Source: DASXKD01 sp963703605 (GTDB lineage: Bacteria > Actinomycetota > Actinomycetes > Streptosporangiales > Streptosporangiaceae). From it: a stretch of 64,000 nt of DNA. A program made the position numbers and the translations under genes. Every line of letters starts with the position of its first letter. Within the stretch, counting starts at the first letter, position 1. Below, piece after piece: positions 16,919-24,953 of this stretch. The notes below the pieces were generated by a model. It saw nothing but the letters and a program-made list of their open reading frames with translations. It did no database searches and was not told the origin of the DNA. The stretch is from assembly GCA_963703605.1 (NCBI GenBank), contig CAVPFC010000062.1, positions 37,597 to 101,596 on the forward strand, in the 5' to 3' direction.

Positions 16919-17887
16919 ATGCGATTGACCGAAGGTACCCAGGGCTCGCGCATCCTCGCGTTTGGTAAATATCAGCCGGCGAAGGTCGTAACCAATGAAG
17001 ACCTGGCGGCCACCATCGACACGAGCGACGAGTGGATCCGCAGCCGGGTCGGGATCGCCAGCCGGCGCGTCGCGGCCCCGGAGGAGACGCTCGCGGACAT
17101 GGCGGCCGCCGCCGGCGGCAAGGCGCTCGCGGCCAGCGGCCTGTCCCCCGCCGACATCGACCTGGTGATCGTCGCGACGTGCACTCCGGAGTCGCCGATC
17201 CCGAACACCGCGGCGACCGTGGCGACCCGGCTCGGGATCGTCGCGCCCGGCGCCTACGACCTGAACGCCGCCTGCGCGGGCTTCTGCTACGCGCTGGCCA
17301 CCGCCAGCGACGCGGTCCGCGCCGGGACGGCACGGCACGTGCTGGTGATCGGCGCCGAGAAGCTGTCCCAGTGGGTCGACTGGACCGACCGCTCCACCTG
17401 CATCATCTTCGCCGACGGGGCGGGCGCCGCGGTGGTCGGCCCGGTCATCGACCCGGACGAGGGCCCCGGCATCGGCCCGGTGGTGTGGGGCAGCGACGGC
17501 GGCATGGCCGACAAGATCTTCATCGCCGACCGGAACTCGTTCATCGTCCAGGAGGGGCAGGCGGTCTTCCGCTGGGCCACCACGGCGCTGCACCCGGTCG
17601 CCCTCGCGGCGTGCGAGCGGGCCGGCGTGGATCCGGCAGACCTGGCCGCGTTCGTCCCGCACCAGGCGAACCTGCGGATCATCGAGGCCATCGCGCGCAA
17701 GCTCGGTGCCCCCAAGGCGCGGGTCGCCGACGACATCGTGTACTCGGGCAACACCTCGGCCGCGTCGATCCCGATGGCCCTGGCGGCCATGATCGAGCGC
17801 GGTGAACTCGGCTCAGGGGACAAGGCCCTGCTGCTGGGATTCGGCGCGGGCATCAGCTACGCCGCGCAAGTGATCACGGTACCCTGA
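16919..17887 (+). CDS. fabH: beta-ketoacyl-ACP synthase III
   Basis: 322 residues, full length. It starts fatty-acid synthesis by condensing an acyl-CoA with malonyl-ACP. The catalytic triad is complete: Cys119 in NAACAGF, His248 in PHQAN and Asn278 in SGNTSA. The GFGAG loop is at the C-terminus. GAGGAGG lies upstream of the ATG; a nearer ATG at 16908 is out of frame. Actinobacterial FabH enzymes often prefer branched starters; the residues that set this cannot be judged by eye. It follows fabD by 70 bp and is separated from acpP by a strong hairpin. Confidence 0.96.
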   Translation: MRLTEGTQGSRILAFGKYQPAKVVTNEDLAATIDTSDEWIRSRVGIASRRVAAPEETLADMAAAAGGKALAASGLSPADIDLVIVATCTPESPIPNTAATVATRLGIVAPGAYDLNAACAGFCYALATASDAVRAGTARHVLVIGAEKLSQWVDWTDRSTCIIFADGAGAAVVGPVIDPDEGPGIGPVVWGSDGGMADKIFIADRNSFIVQEGQAVFRWATTALHPVALAACERAGVDPADLAAFVPHQANLRIIEAIARKLGAPKARVADDIVYSGNTSAASIPMALAAMIERGELGSGDKALLLGFGAGISYAAQVITVP

Positions 17888-17894
17888 CGGGCTC

Positions 17895-17924
17895 CGGCGC
17901 CGGGCCTGGCCTGGCCCGGCGCCG
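17895..17924 (+). terminator. intercistronic hairpin between fabH and acpP (12-bp perfect stem)
   Basis: CGGCGCCGGGCC at 17895-17906 pairs perfectly with 17913-17924 around a 6-nt loop, 8 bp after the fabH stop. It lies inside an operon, so it may be a partial terminator, a processing site or a 3' stabiliser. Confidence 0.6.
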
Positions 17925-17973
17925 CTGACAACCAAGTCGAACGGCAACCAACACAAAGGAGAACACGGAACCC

Positions 17974-18228
17974 ATGGCCATGACCGAAGAGGAAATCCTG
18001 ACGGGTCTCGGGGACATCATCGACGAGGTCGCGGGCGTGCCCGCGGACGAGGTCACCCCGGACAAGACCTTCGTGGACGATCTGGACATCGACTCGCTGT
18101 CGATGGTCGAGATCGCGGTGGCGGCTCAGGACAAGTTCGGGGTGGAGATCCCCGACGACGAGCTGAAGAACCTCAAGACCGTCCAGGACGTCATCGACTA
18201 CGTGCGCCGCGCAGACGTCTCGGCCTGA
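17974..18228 (+). CDS. acpP: acyl carrier protein
   Basis: 84 residues with the phosphopantetheine site DIDSLSMVE (Ser41) and the acidic helix II expected of ACP. It carries the growing acyl chain for FabD, FabH and FabF. GAAGAGGAAATC is near the start; the upstream site AAAGGAG at about 17955 is 12-13 nt from the ATG. An in-frame ATG two codons later is possible. The gene is flanked on both sides by strong hairpins, unlike its neighbours. Confidence 0.97.
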   Translation: MAMTEEEILTGLGDIIDEVAGVPADEVTPDKTFVDDLDIDSLSMVEIAVAAQDKFGVEIPDDELKNLKTVQDVIDYVRRADVSA

Positions 18229-18246
18229 CCAGCGGCGACCGCAGGC

Positions 18247-18270
18247 CAGCGGGCCGCTCGCGGCCCGCTG
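18247..18270 (+). terminator. intercistronic hairpin between acpP and fabF (10-bp stem, CTCG loop)
   Basis: CAGCGGGCCG at 18247-18256 pairs with 18261-18270 around a 4-nt CTCG loop, 18 bp after the acpP stop and before the AAAGGAGG site of fabF. With the hairpin before acpP it brackets the ACP message. Confidence 0.6.
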
Positions 18271-18297
18271 CCGCACCGCAGCGAAAGGAGGCGGACA

Positions 18298-19542
18298 GTG
18301 CGGGCAGAACAACCACGCGTCGTGGTCACCGGCCTCGGCGCGAGCACGCCCCTGGGCGGTGACGCCGCCAGCACCTGGGACTCGATGCTCGCCGGGCAGA
18401 GCGGTGCCCGGGCGCTCACGGAGGACTGGGCGGCCGAACTGCCGGCCCGGATCGCCGCGCCCGCCGCGGTCGACCCGGCCACGGTGCTCGACCGGGTGCA
18501 GACGCGCCGGCTCGACCGGTGTGAGCAGTTCGCGATCGTCGCGGCCCGGGAGGCGTGGGCCGACGCGGGCACCCCAGAGGTACCACCGGAGCGGCTCGGG
18601 GTGGTCGTGTCCAGCGGCATCGGCGGGATCGCCTCCACCCTCGCTGGGTACGACACGCTGCGCGAGCGCGGCTGGCAGCGCATGTCGCCGTACACGGTCC
18701 CGATGCTCATGCCCAACGGCTCCGCCGGGTGGATCGGCATCGAACTCCAGGCGCGTGCCGGGGTGCACGCCACGGTGAGCGCCTGCGCCTCGGGTGCCGA
18801 GGCCATCGGCTACGCCATCGACATGATCAGGGCGGGGCGGGCCGACGTCGTGGTCGCCGGCGGCACCGAGGCGGCGATCATGCAGCTGAACATCGCCGCG
18901 TTCGCCGCCATGCGCGCGCTGTCGACCCGCAACGACGAGCCGGAACGCGCCTCGCGCCCGTTCGACCGCGGCCGGGACGGCTTCGTGCTCGGCGAGGGCG
19001 CGGGCATCGTGGTGCTGGAGTCGGAAGAGCACGCGCAGCGGCGCGGCGCCCGGGTGCACGCCGTGGCGGCGGGCGCCGGGTACTCCGCTGACGCGCACCA
19101 CATCGCCCAGCCGGAACCGTCCGGGAAGGGCATCGTGGCCGCGATCGAGGCGGCGCTCGCCAATGCCGGGCTGGACGCCGAACAGGTGGTACACGTCAAC
19201 GCGCACGCCACCTCCACCCCCGCGGGTGACGTGGTGGAAGGCCAGGCGATCGTCCGGGCGCTCGGCCCGGCCGCGGCCGGCGTGGTCGTGTCGGCCACCA
19301 AGTCGATGACCGGGCACCTGCTCGGCGGCGCCGGCGCGGTGGAGGCGGTCGCCACCATCCTCGCCCTGCGCGAGCGGATGGCCCCGCCCACCATCAACCT
19401 GGACGACCCCGACGACACCGGGGTGGACATCGCCATCAAACCGCGGGAACTCACCCCGCACGGCAGCGCGCCCATGGCGGCGCTGAACAACTCGTTCGGT
19501 TTCGGCGGGCACAACGTCACGCTCGCCTTCACCGCCGCCTGA
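18298..19542 (+). CDS. fabF: beta-ketoacyl-ACP synthase II
   Basis: 414 residues from the GTG at 18298, which has a perfect AAAGGAGG site. It elongates acyl-ACP by condensation with malonyl-ACP. Catalytic residues are present: Cys163 in VSACASGAEA, His303 in NAHATSTPAGD and His340 in MTGHLLGGAG, with the C-terminal NNSFGFGGHN loop. The gene is part of the fabD-fabH-acpP-fabF-accD operon and precedes accD by 31 bp. Confidence 0.96.
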   Translation: MRAEQPRVVVTGLGASTPLGGDAASTWDSMLAGQSGARALTEDWAAELPARIAAPAAVDPATVLDRVQTRRLDRCEQFAIVAAREAWADAGTPEVPPERLGVVVSSGIGGIASTLAGYDTLRERGWQRMSPYTVPMLMPNGSAGWIGIELQARAGVHATVSACASGAEAIGYAIDMIRAGRADVVVAGGTEAAIMQLNIAAFAAMRALSTRNDEPERASRPFDRGRDGFVLGEGAGIVVLESEEHAQRRGARVHAVAAGAGYSADAHHIAQPEPSGKGIVAAIEAALANAGLDAEQVVHVNAHATSTPAGDVVEGQAIVRALGPAAAGVVVSATKSMTGHLLGGAGAVEAVATILALRERMAPPTINLDDPDDTGVDIAIKPRELTPHGSAPMAALNNSFGFGGHNVTLAFTAA

Positions 19543-19573
19543 CCCCGCTCGCCGGATCACTAGAGAGGCCTCC

Positions 19574-21094
19574 ATGACCGTCCTCGAAAGCCACGTCAAG
19601 TCCCCCACGGCCGCGCCCGGCCAGGCCGCGCTGACGGGCTCGAACGGCCACGGCAGCGCGCCGGCGAAGCTGGCCCGCGACCCCGAGATCCGGCTGGAGG
19701 CACTGTTCGACCCGGGGACGACCCGCCTGCTGACGCCGCACGACGCCAGCGGGGTGCTCGCGGCCTGCGGCGAGATCGACGGGGTACTCGCGGTCGCGTT
19801 CGCCAGCGACCCCCGGGTGCAGGGCGGGGCGCTGGGCACGGAGGGGTGCGCGGCGATCGTGACCGCGTACGAGGAGGCCCTGGCGCAGGGCGCGCCGGTG
19901 ATCGGGCTGTGGCACTCGGGCGGCGCCCGGCTCCGGGAGGGGGCCGGGAGCCTGCACGCGGTCGGCACCATCTTCGCCGCCATGACCCGGGCCTCCGGCG
20001 TGGTGCCGCAGATCTCGGTGGTGCTCGGCGCGGCGGCCGGCGGCGCCGCCTACGGGCCCGCGCTGACCGACCTGGTGATCCTCTCCGAGCAGGGGCGGAT
20101 CTTCGTCACCGGCCCCGACGTGGTCCGCAGCGTGACCGGCGAGGACGTGGACATGGCCCGGCTCGGCGGCCCCGAGCCGCACTCCCGCCGGTCCGGGGTG
20201 GTGCACGTGCTGGCGCCCTCGGACGCCGACGCGATCGCGCGGGCCAGGGAGCTGGCCGTGCTGCTCGGCCGCCAGGGCGACATCGACCCGCGCGCGGTGC
20301 AGCTCGACACGGTCAGCGACGAGACCAGGCGGCTTGAGTCCGGCGACCGCGACACCGAGCCCGGCCTGGCCTCCTTCCTGCCCGAGTCGCCGCGACGCGC
20401 CTACGACGTGAAGCCGCTGATCGGCGCCCTGCTGGACGGCCCCGGCATCGAGCTGCACCCCCGCTGGGCGCCGAACGTGGTCACCCTGCTGGGCCGGCTC
20501 GCCGGCCGGACCGTGGGCGTGGTGGCCAACAACCCGCTGCGGCTCGGCGGCTGCCTGGACGCCACCTCCGCGGAGAAGGCGGCGCGGTTCGTGCGCATGT
20601 GCGACGCGTTCGGCGTCCCGCTCGTGGTGCTCGTGGACGTGCCTGGCTACCTGCCGGGCGTCGGCCAGGAATGGGACGGGGTGGTGCGCCGCGGCGCCAA
20701 GCTGCTGCACGCGTTCGCCGAGGCCAGCGTGCCCCGGGTGACCCTGATCACGCGGAAGGCCTACGGCGGCGCCTACATCGCGATGAACTCCCGGGCCCTG
20801 GGGGCCAGCAAGGTGTTCGCCTGGCCGGGCGCGGAGATCGCGGTCATGGGGCCGGTGGCGGCCATCCGCATCCTGCACCGGCGGACGCTGGCCGACGTGC
20901 CGCCGGAGAAGCTGCACGAGGTCGAGACGGACCTTGCCGCCGAGCACGCGCGCGGGGCGGGCGGCCTGGACCGCGCCCGCGAGCTGGGCGTGGTGGACGA
21001 GGTGATCGAGCCGTCCCGGACCAGGGAGGCCATCGCCCTGGCCATCGCCGGGGCTCCCCAGCGCCAGGGCAGTCATGGCAACATTCCTCTCTGA
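19574..21094 (+). CDS. acyl-CoA carboxylase carboxyltransferase (beta) subunit
   Basis: 506 residues, the size of actinobacterial AccD/PccB-type subunits. It transfers carboxyl from biotin on the alpha subunit to acetyl- or propionyl-CoA to make malonyl- or methylmalonyl-CoA. Seen: the N-half oxyanion region HSGGARLREG, GAAAGGAAYGPAL, the C-half YGGAYIAMNSRALGA, and the family-typical C-terminus HGNIPL. Its position after fabF parallels mycobacterial accD6 after kasA/kasB, so a malonyl-CoA role for fatty-acid synthesis is likely. The alpha (biotin) subunit is not in the window. Confidence 0.92.
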   Translation: MTVLESHVKSPTAAPGQAALTGSNGHGSAPAKLARDPEIRLEALFDPGTTRLLTPHDASGVLAACGEIDGVLAVAFASDPRVQGGALGTEGCAAIVTAYEEALAQGAPVIGLWHSGGARLREGAGSLHAVGTIFAAMTRASGVVPQISVVLGAAAGGAAYGPALTDLVILSEQGRIFVTGPDVVRSVTGEDVDMARLGGPEPHSRRSGVVHVLAPSDADAIARARELAVLLGRQGDIDPRAVQLDTVSDETRRLESGDRDTEPGLASFLPESPRRAYDVKPLIGALLDGPGIELHPRWAPNVVTLLGRLAGRTVGVVANNPLRLGGCLDATSAEKAARFVRMCDAFGVPLVVLVDVPGYLPGVGQEWDGVVRRGAKLLHAFAEASVPRVTLITRKAYGGAYIAMNSRALGASKVFAWPGAEIAVMGPVAAIRILHRRTLADVPPEKLHEVETDLAAEHARGAGGLDRARELGVVDEVIEPSRTREAIALAIAGAPQRQGSHGNIPL

Positions 21095-21108
21095 GGGCGT
21101 TCGCGCCC
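21095..21108 (+). terminator. short UUCG-loop hairpin after accD
   Basis: GGGCG-TTCG-CGCCC starts at the base after the accD stop. The stem is only 5 bp, but a UUCG loop is very stable. It may act as a weak terminator or 3' stabiliser at the end of the fab operon. Confidence 0.35.
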
Positions 21109-21171
21109 GCTGAGGCGGTTGTGCCTCGGGGGGCGTCTGCGCACGGCTGTGACACCGGGGCTGGGGTAACT

Positions 21172-21834
21172 GTGATCGAGCGGCTGCTGATCATCGAGCA
21201 TGGCTCGTACGCGCCCGCCGGGCTGCTGGGCGACTGGGCGGTGGACCGGGCGCTGGAGGTGCGGACCGTCGCGCTGCACGCCGGGGAGCCGCTGCCGGCC
21301 GATATCGCTGGCTACGACGCCGTGGTCAGCCTGGGTTCCGCGCGGGCCGCCTACGACGACACGCTGCCCTGGCTGGCGGCCGAGCTGTCGTTCCTCGACC
21401 GCCTGCTGGCGGCGGAGGTGCCGGTGTTCGGCATCTGCTTCGGTGCCCAGGCGCTGGCCCGGGTGCTCGGCGCCCGGCTGTACCGGCTGGACGCGCCGGA
21501 GATCGGCTGGGTGCAGACACCGAGCCCGTCCGCCCTGCCGGCCGGGCCGTGGCTGTCCTGGCACTACGACCGGTTCGACCTGCCCGTGGGCGCGACCGAG
21601 CTGGCCGCCGACGAGGTGTCGGTGCAGGCGTTCTCGATCGGCCCGCACACCGGCGTGCAGTTCCACCCGGAGGCCACCCAGGCGATCGCGCAATCGTGGG
21701 TGGCGGTCACCAACCCCCCGCCGGGCCCGGTCGAGGCGCTGTTCCGCGACGCGGACGAGACCTGGGAACGGGCGGCCCGCCAGGCGCCGAAGCTGTTCTC
21801 GGCCTGGCTCGACGGCGACCTGGCCGGCCGCTGA
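21172..21834 (+). CDS. class I glutamine amidotransferase-like protein
   Basis: 220 residues from the GTG at 21172 (GGGG site upstream). The triad of class I amidotransferases is present: Cys89 in GICFGAQALA, and His165 and Glu167 in VQFHPEA. It is a stand-alone domain like GuaA-related or GATase1_2 proteins that hydrolyse glutamine or a gamma-glutamyl compound. The synthetase partner, if any, is not adjacent. It follows accD by 77 bp on the same strand; the acetyltransferase gene comes 59 bp later. Confidence 0.87.
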   Translation: MIERLLIIEHGSYAPAGLLGDWAVDRALEVRTVALHAGEPLPADIAGYDAVVSLGSARAAYDDTLPWLAAELSFLDRLLAAEVPVFGICFGAQALARVLGARLYRLDAPEIGWVQTPSPSALPAGPWLSWHYDRFDLPVGATELAADEVSVQAFSIGPHTGVQFHPEATQAIAQSWVAVTNPPPGPVEALFRDADETWERAARQAPKLFSAWLDGDLAGR

Positions 21835-21893
21835 GCGGCCGGGCGCCGGGTGCGCGCAGGAAAACCGGTTGCGGCCCCTCGTACAGTCGCCTC

Positions 21894-22685
21894 GTGGAGG
21901 ACATTGCGGCGCTGCTGGCAGACTTCGACGCGCAGGCCCGCGCCGAACCGCCCAGCCCGCCGCCGGGGGTCCGGCACGAGCAGGACGGCCCGGTGCTTCG
22001 CGTGGTCGGCCAGGTGCGCGGGTTCGTCAGCGCGCCGCGGGACACCGGGCTGCGCGGCGCCGAGCTGGACCGGCTGATCGCCCGCCAGCGCGACTACTTC
22101 GCCCGGCGCGGCGAGGCCGTGGAGTGGAAGACCTACGGTCATGACCAGCCCCCGGACCTGCCCGCCCGGCTGCGCGCCGCGGGTTTCGTGCCCGAGGACC
22201 CCGAGACCGTGCTTGCCGGGCGGACCGGGCGAATGGCCGCCGAGCCGGTGCTCCCGGACGGCGTCGTGCTGCGCCAGGTCACCGCGGACGAGGACATGCG
22301 CCGGATCGCGGAGATGGAGTCGCAGGTGTGGGGCGCCGACCGGGGCTGGACCGCGGACCACCTGATCAGGGAGGTCGCCGCGGCGCCGGACGACTACGTC
22401 GTGCTGACGGCCGAGGCGGGCCCGCGGGTCGTCGCCGCCGGCTGGCTCACCCTCGGGCCCGGCACCGGCTTCGCCGGCCTGTGGGGCGGCGCCACGCTGC
22501 GCGAGTGGCGGGGCCGCGGGATCTACCGCGCGCTGGTGGCCCGGCGGGCCCAGCTCGCCGCCGCCCGCGGCGTGCCCTACCTGCAAGTGGACGCGTCCAG
22601 CGACAGCGCCCCGATCCTGCGCCGCCTGGGTTTCGTGGCCCTGACCACAACGACCCCCTACATCTGGACCCCGCCGGACAAGTAG
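21894..22685 (+). CDS. GNAT family N-acetyltransferase
   Basis: 263 residues from the GTG at 21894; the frame is open further upstream but only as a shadow of the amidotransferase gene. The C-terminal half has the GNAT acetyl-CoA motif (LREWRGRGIYRALVARR) and LQVDASSDSAPILRRLGF. The N-terminal 120 residues (DRLIARQRDYFARRGEAVEWKTYG...PARLRAAGF) match the first domain of two-domain GNATs. The substrate is unknown. Confidence 0.87.
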   Translation: MEDIAALLADFDAQARAEPPSPPPGVRHEQDGPVLRVVGQVRGFVSAPRDTGLRGAELDRLIARQRDYFARRGEAVEWKTYGHDQPPDLPARLRAAGFVPEDPETVLAGRTGRMAAEPVLPDGVVLRQVTADEDMRRIAEMESQVWGADRGWTADHLIREVAAAPDDYVVLTAEAGPRVVAAGWLTLGPGTGFAGLWGGATLREWRGRGIYRALVARRAQLAAARGVPYLQVDASSDSAPILRRLGFVALTTTTPYIWTPPDK

Positions 22686-22736
22686 CACACAATGGCATGG
22701 TGCGGGCGGTCAGGACCCCAGTGCAGGAGGCAGCGC

Positions 22737-23084
22737 ATGGGGCAGCATGATCTTCACTGGCATGTCGAGGTCAGCGACAGCCACGGTACGGTCGCATCGG
22801 CGGACGTAATCATCACACAGCTCAGCGCGCGAACCGCACGGGCGTCGCTGCGCGCCGCGGCCGGGCACGTGGCTCCTGGCAGCCGCGCCCGCCTGGTCGA
22901 CGCCGTCCTTGACCTGCCGGCACTTCACAACGGCGGCCGTTTGGAAGCGGCCTTCCCGCTCGGCGACAGCGAAACGCTGCACCGGCTCCGGCAGCGCTGC
23001 ACGGACGTCACCACCCACCCCGCAGGCAGCACCGTGCTGATGGAGGCCAACGTCGGGCCTCAGAGGTGGTGGGTCAACGGCTGA
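22737..23084 (+). CDS. uncharacterised 115-residue protein
   Basis: Starts at the ATG at 22737 with a GGAGG site; an earlier in-frame ATG at 22692 lacks one. The sequence reads MGQHDLHWHVEVSDSHG, then a helix (ARTARASLRAAAGH), GSRARLVDAVLDLPAL and DSETLHRLRQRCTDV. There are no signal peptide, membrane segment or catalytic motif. The 3' end overlaps the convergent small gene at 23060 by 25 bp. Unknown function. Confidence 0.6.
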   Translation: MGQHDLHWHVEVSDSHGTVASADVIITQLSARTARASLRAAAGHVAPGSRARLVDAVLDLPALHNGGRLEAAFPLGDSETLHRLRQRCTDVTTHPAGSTVLMEANVGPQRWWVNG

Positions 23085-23260
23085 GCGATGTGCCGGTCGT
23101 ACCAGAACCGCGCTTCACGCCACGACGGGCATGGCCACGGAACCCAGGCCGCGCAGCCCGGGCCGGCGCAGCTGATCCGGGTCCTTCCATCGGGTGTTCT
23201 TTCTTCCACCGGCAGGTGCGTGATCGGGCGATGCGGGCGGGCGTCGGTGGTTGCCTGCAT
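23060..23260 (-). CDS. small uncharacterised protein
   Basis: 66 residues from an ATG with an ideal GAAGGAG site 8 nt upstream, which is the main reason to believe it. It has two Cys (ISCAGPGCAAWV) and a REARFWYDRH segment like small actinobacterial zinc or DNA-associated proteins. It overlaps the end of the previous gene on the opposite strand. Unknown function. Confidence 0.45.
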   Translation of the reverse strand: MQATTDARPHRPITHLPVEERTPDGRTRISCAGPGCAAWVPWPCPSWREARFWYDRHIAQPLTHHL

Positions 23261-23444
23261 GAGTTCACTCCTTCTCAGCAGGTGCGGCCGGGCGTGCTGG
23301 TCCCTCTTCCCAGCGGGCGGTGTTCAAACGGCTGCGCGGCCACCGGCCACCATGGCAAGACCTCATGATCCCGGCATAGAACACCCGCGCCGCGGCGTCA
23401 CGCCGACACGCCGGGCCTCACCAGATCAGCTCGGGTCGCTTGTT

Positions 23445-23474
23445 TGTAGGTACAATACTCCGAGTGCAGGTACA
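23445..23474 (+). promoter_or_regulatory. direct-repeat operator candidate before the toxin-antitoxin pair
   Basis: TGTAGGTACA at 23445 and TGCAGGTACA at 23465 differ at one base and start exactly 20 bp (two helical turns) apart. The first overlaps a TACAAT -10-like hexamer at 23451. Antitoxins of this kind usually repress their own operon through such repeats. Confidence 0.5.
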
Positions 23475-23492
23475 CCGAGGGGAACGTGGCCC

Positions 23493-23777
23493 ATGAGCGC
23501 TGTCTCAGTCCGGGAGTTCTCCTACAACCCAAGCGCCGTGTTCGCCCGCGTCGAGCGAGGTGAGGCCATCGAGGTGACCAGGCATGGCAAGACCATCGCC
23601 GTGGTCGTGCCCGGCTCAGGAGTTCTCGGCCGGTACGTCCCGCTCATCGCCCGGGGGATCATCAGAATAAAGCCGACGACAACCAGGGACCTCGACGAAC
23701 TCCCAAGCTATGCCGTGCCCGAAGACGCATCACCCCTGGATGTCCTCCTCGCCGAGCGAGAAGCAGACCCCCGGTGA
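23493..23777 (+). CDS. Phd/YefM-type antitoxin
   Basis: 94 residues. The N-terminus MSAVSVREFSYNPSAVFARV and EAIEVTRHGKTIAVVVPG is the Phd/YefM DNA-binding fold. The C-terminal tail (DLDELPSYAVPEDASPLDVL) would wrap the toxin. It overlaps the PIN toxin gene by 4 bp (GTGA), a usual type II arrangement. The ATG was chosen over upstream frames because it begins the domain. Confidence 0.85.
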   Translation: MSAVSVREFSYNPSAVFARVERGEAIEVTRHGKTIAVVVPGSGVLGRYVPLIARGIIRIKPTTTRDLDELPSYAVPEDASPLDVLLAEREADPR

Positions 23778-24169
23778 TATACCTCGACGCCTCGGCCTTG
23801 GTCACCTTGGTGACCGGCCGCCCATATGCCAGCGAATTGCGGGAATTCTTGGCTCAATCACCCGAAATGCCCATGGGAACTTCCACTATTGGCTTTATCG
23901 AGACCGTACGCACACTCGACCGCGTCGGCAGCTACCCGACGGCGTTGCAGGACCTGCTGGCCAGCTTCACCGAGATCCTGCTGACCGACGAGGTCCGGGA
24001 CGCGGCAGCCACCCTGCCAGGCAGCATCAGAACACTGGACGCCATACACATCGCCAGCGCACAGATCATCGGCGAAGCGCTCGCCTTCTTGGTGAGCTAC
24101 GACAAGCGCATGCTCGACGTTGCCCACACCGTCGGCATCCCCATCGCGGCACCTGGGATGACCAGGTAA
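23774..24169 (+). CDS. VapC-like PIN-domain ribonuclease toxin
   Basis: 131 residues from a GTG that overlaps the antitoxin stop. The PIN acidic set is complete: Asp5 (YLDASA), Glu43 (GFIETVR), Asp89 (TLDAIHIASA) and Asp110 (VSYDKRM). Such toxins cleave RNA with Mg2+ and are held inactive by the upstream antitoxin. The 23.8-23.9 kb stretch is visibly less GC-rich than its surroundings, which suggests acquisition by transfer. Confidence 0.88.
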   Translation: MIYLDASALVTLVTGRPYASELREFLAQSPEMPMGTSTIGFIETVRTLDRVGSYPTALQDLLASFTEILLTDEVRDAAATLPGSIRTLDAIHIASAQIIGEALAFLVSYDKRMLDVAHTVGIPIAAPGMTR

Positions 24170-24209
24170 TCCGTCCCCGCCGGTTGACTCTCGGGTGCCT
24201 CCGGCCGGT

Positions 24210-24869
24210 TCAGCGGCGGGCTATGCCGCGCCAGACATGCTTGAACAGCTCACCCGTCTTCCGGTGCGGGACCGGGACCGGGACCAGCTGCACCTCCCGC
24301 CATCCCGCCAGGAGTTCGCGCAGGTAGGCCTCGGAGAAGAAGTGCATCGTCTGGCCGGACTCCTCGACCACGTAGTCTGGCTCGAGTTCGCGCGCGGGCA
24401 GCCAGCGGGCGCGCAGCGGCCGGTCCTCCAGGGCGTTGACGTGGAACAAGAACAGCCCGCCGGCGCGGACCAGCGCGCCCGACCTCGGCGAACAGCGCGC
24501 GGGTCACCCCGTCCGGAGAACATGTGCATGGCAACGTTGGACATGACCGCGTCGAAGCTCCCATCGGGGAACGGAAGCCGCTGGGTCATGTCGGCCATCG
24601 GCAAACCTGACCGTCGGGCCGAACCTGGCCCGCGCCTGCCTGAGCGCCTCGCCCGACGCATCGGTCGCCGTGACCGAGTAACCCTCCCGGGCCAGCCGCG
24701 CTGCGTCGTTGCCGGTTCCGCAGCCCAGCTCGAGGATCGTGCGTGCGCCCGCCTCCCGCAGCGGGATCAGGAACGGCCCGGTCCATAGGCCGCCCCAGTC
24801 CAGATCGTCGCCGGACTCGCCCTTCCGCCGGAAGAACTGATCCCAGAACTCAGCACCCGCGTAGGCCAT
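24210..24869 (-). pseudogene. class I SAM methyltransferase with three frameshifts
   Basis: From the ATG at 24869: FWDQFFRRKGESGDDLDWGG, then the SAM motif ILELGCGTGNDAARLAREG. The frame breaks near 24602, 24517 and 24480. Continuing across the breaks gives LPFPDGSFDAVMSNVAMHMF, then LFLFHVNALEDRPLRARW and HFFSEAYLRELLAGW, ending FKHVWRGIARR. Together this is one complete methyltransferase of about 215 residues. All motifs survive, so the three indels within 125 bp could be sequencing errors or recent decay. Confidence 0.7.
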
Positions 24870-24953
24870 GTGGCCACGCTATGCCGGCCACGCCCGCGGG
24901 GCCCCTCCCTGGTCGCTACGGGCAGCCAAACGGAGCCGACCCGGCGGCATCCC

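Noticed and set aside
17857..19983. 708-codon frame antisense to acpP-fabF-accD
   Set aside because: It spans several real genes and hairpins on the other strand and has no recognisable domain.
14336..21094. Polyketide/secondary-metabolite cluster
   Set aside because: FabD, FabH, ACP, FabF and AccD with a FasR-type regulator are the primary fatty-acid operon.
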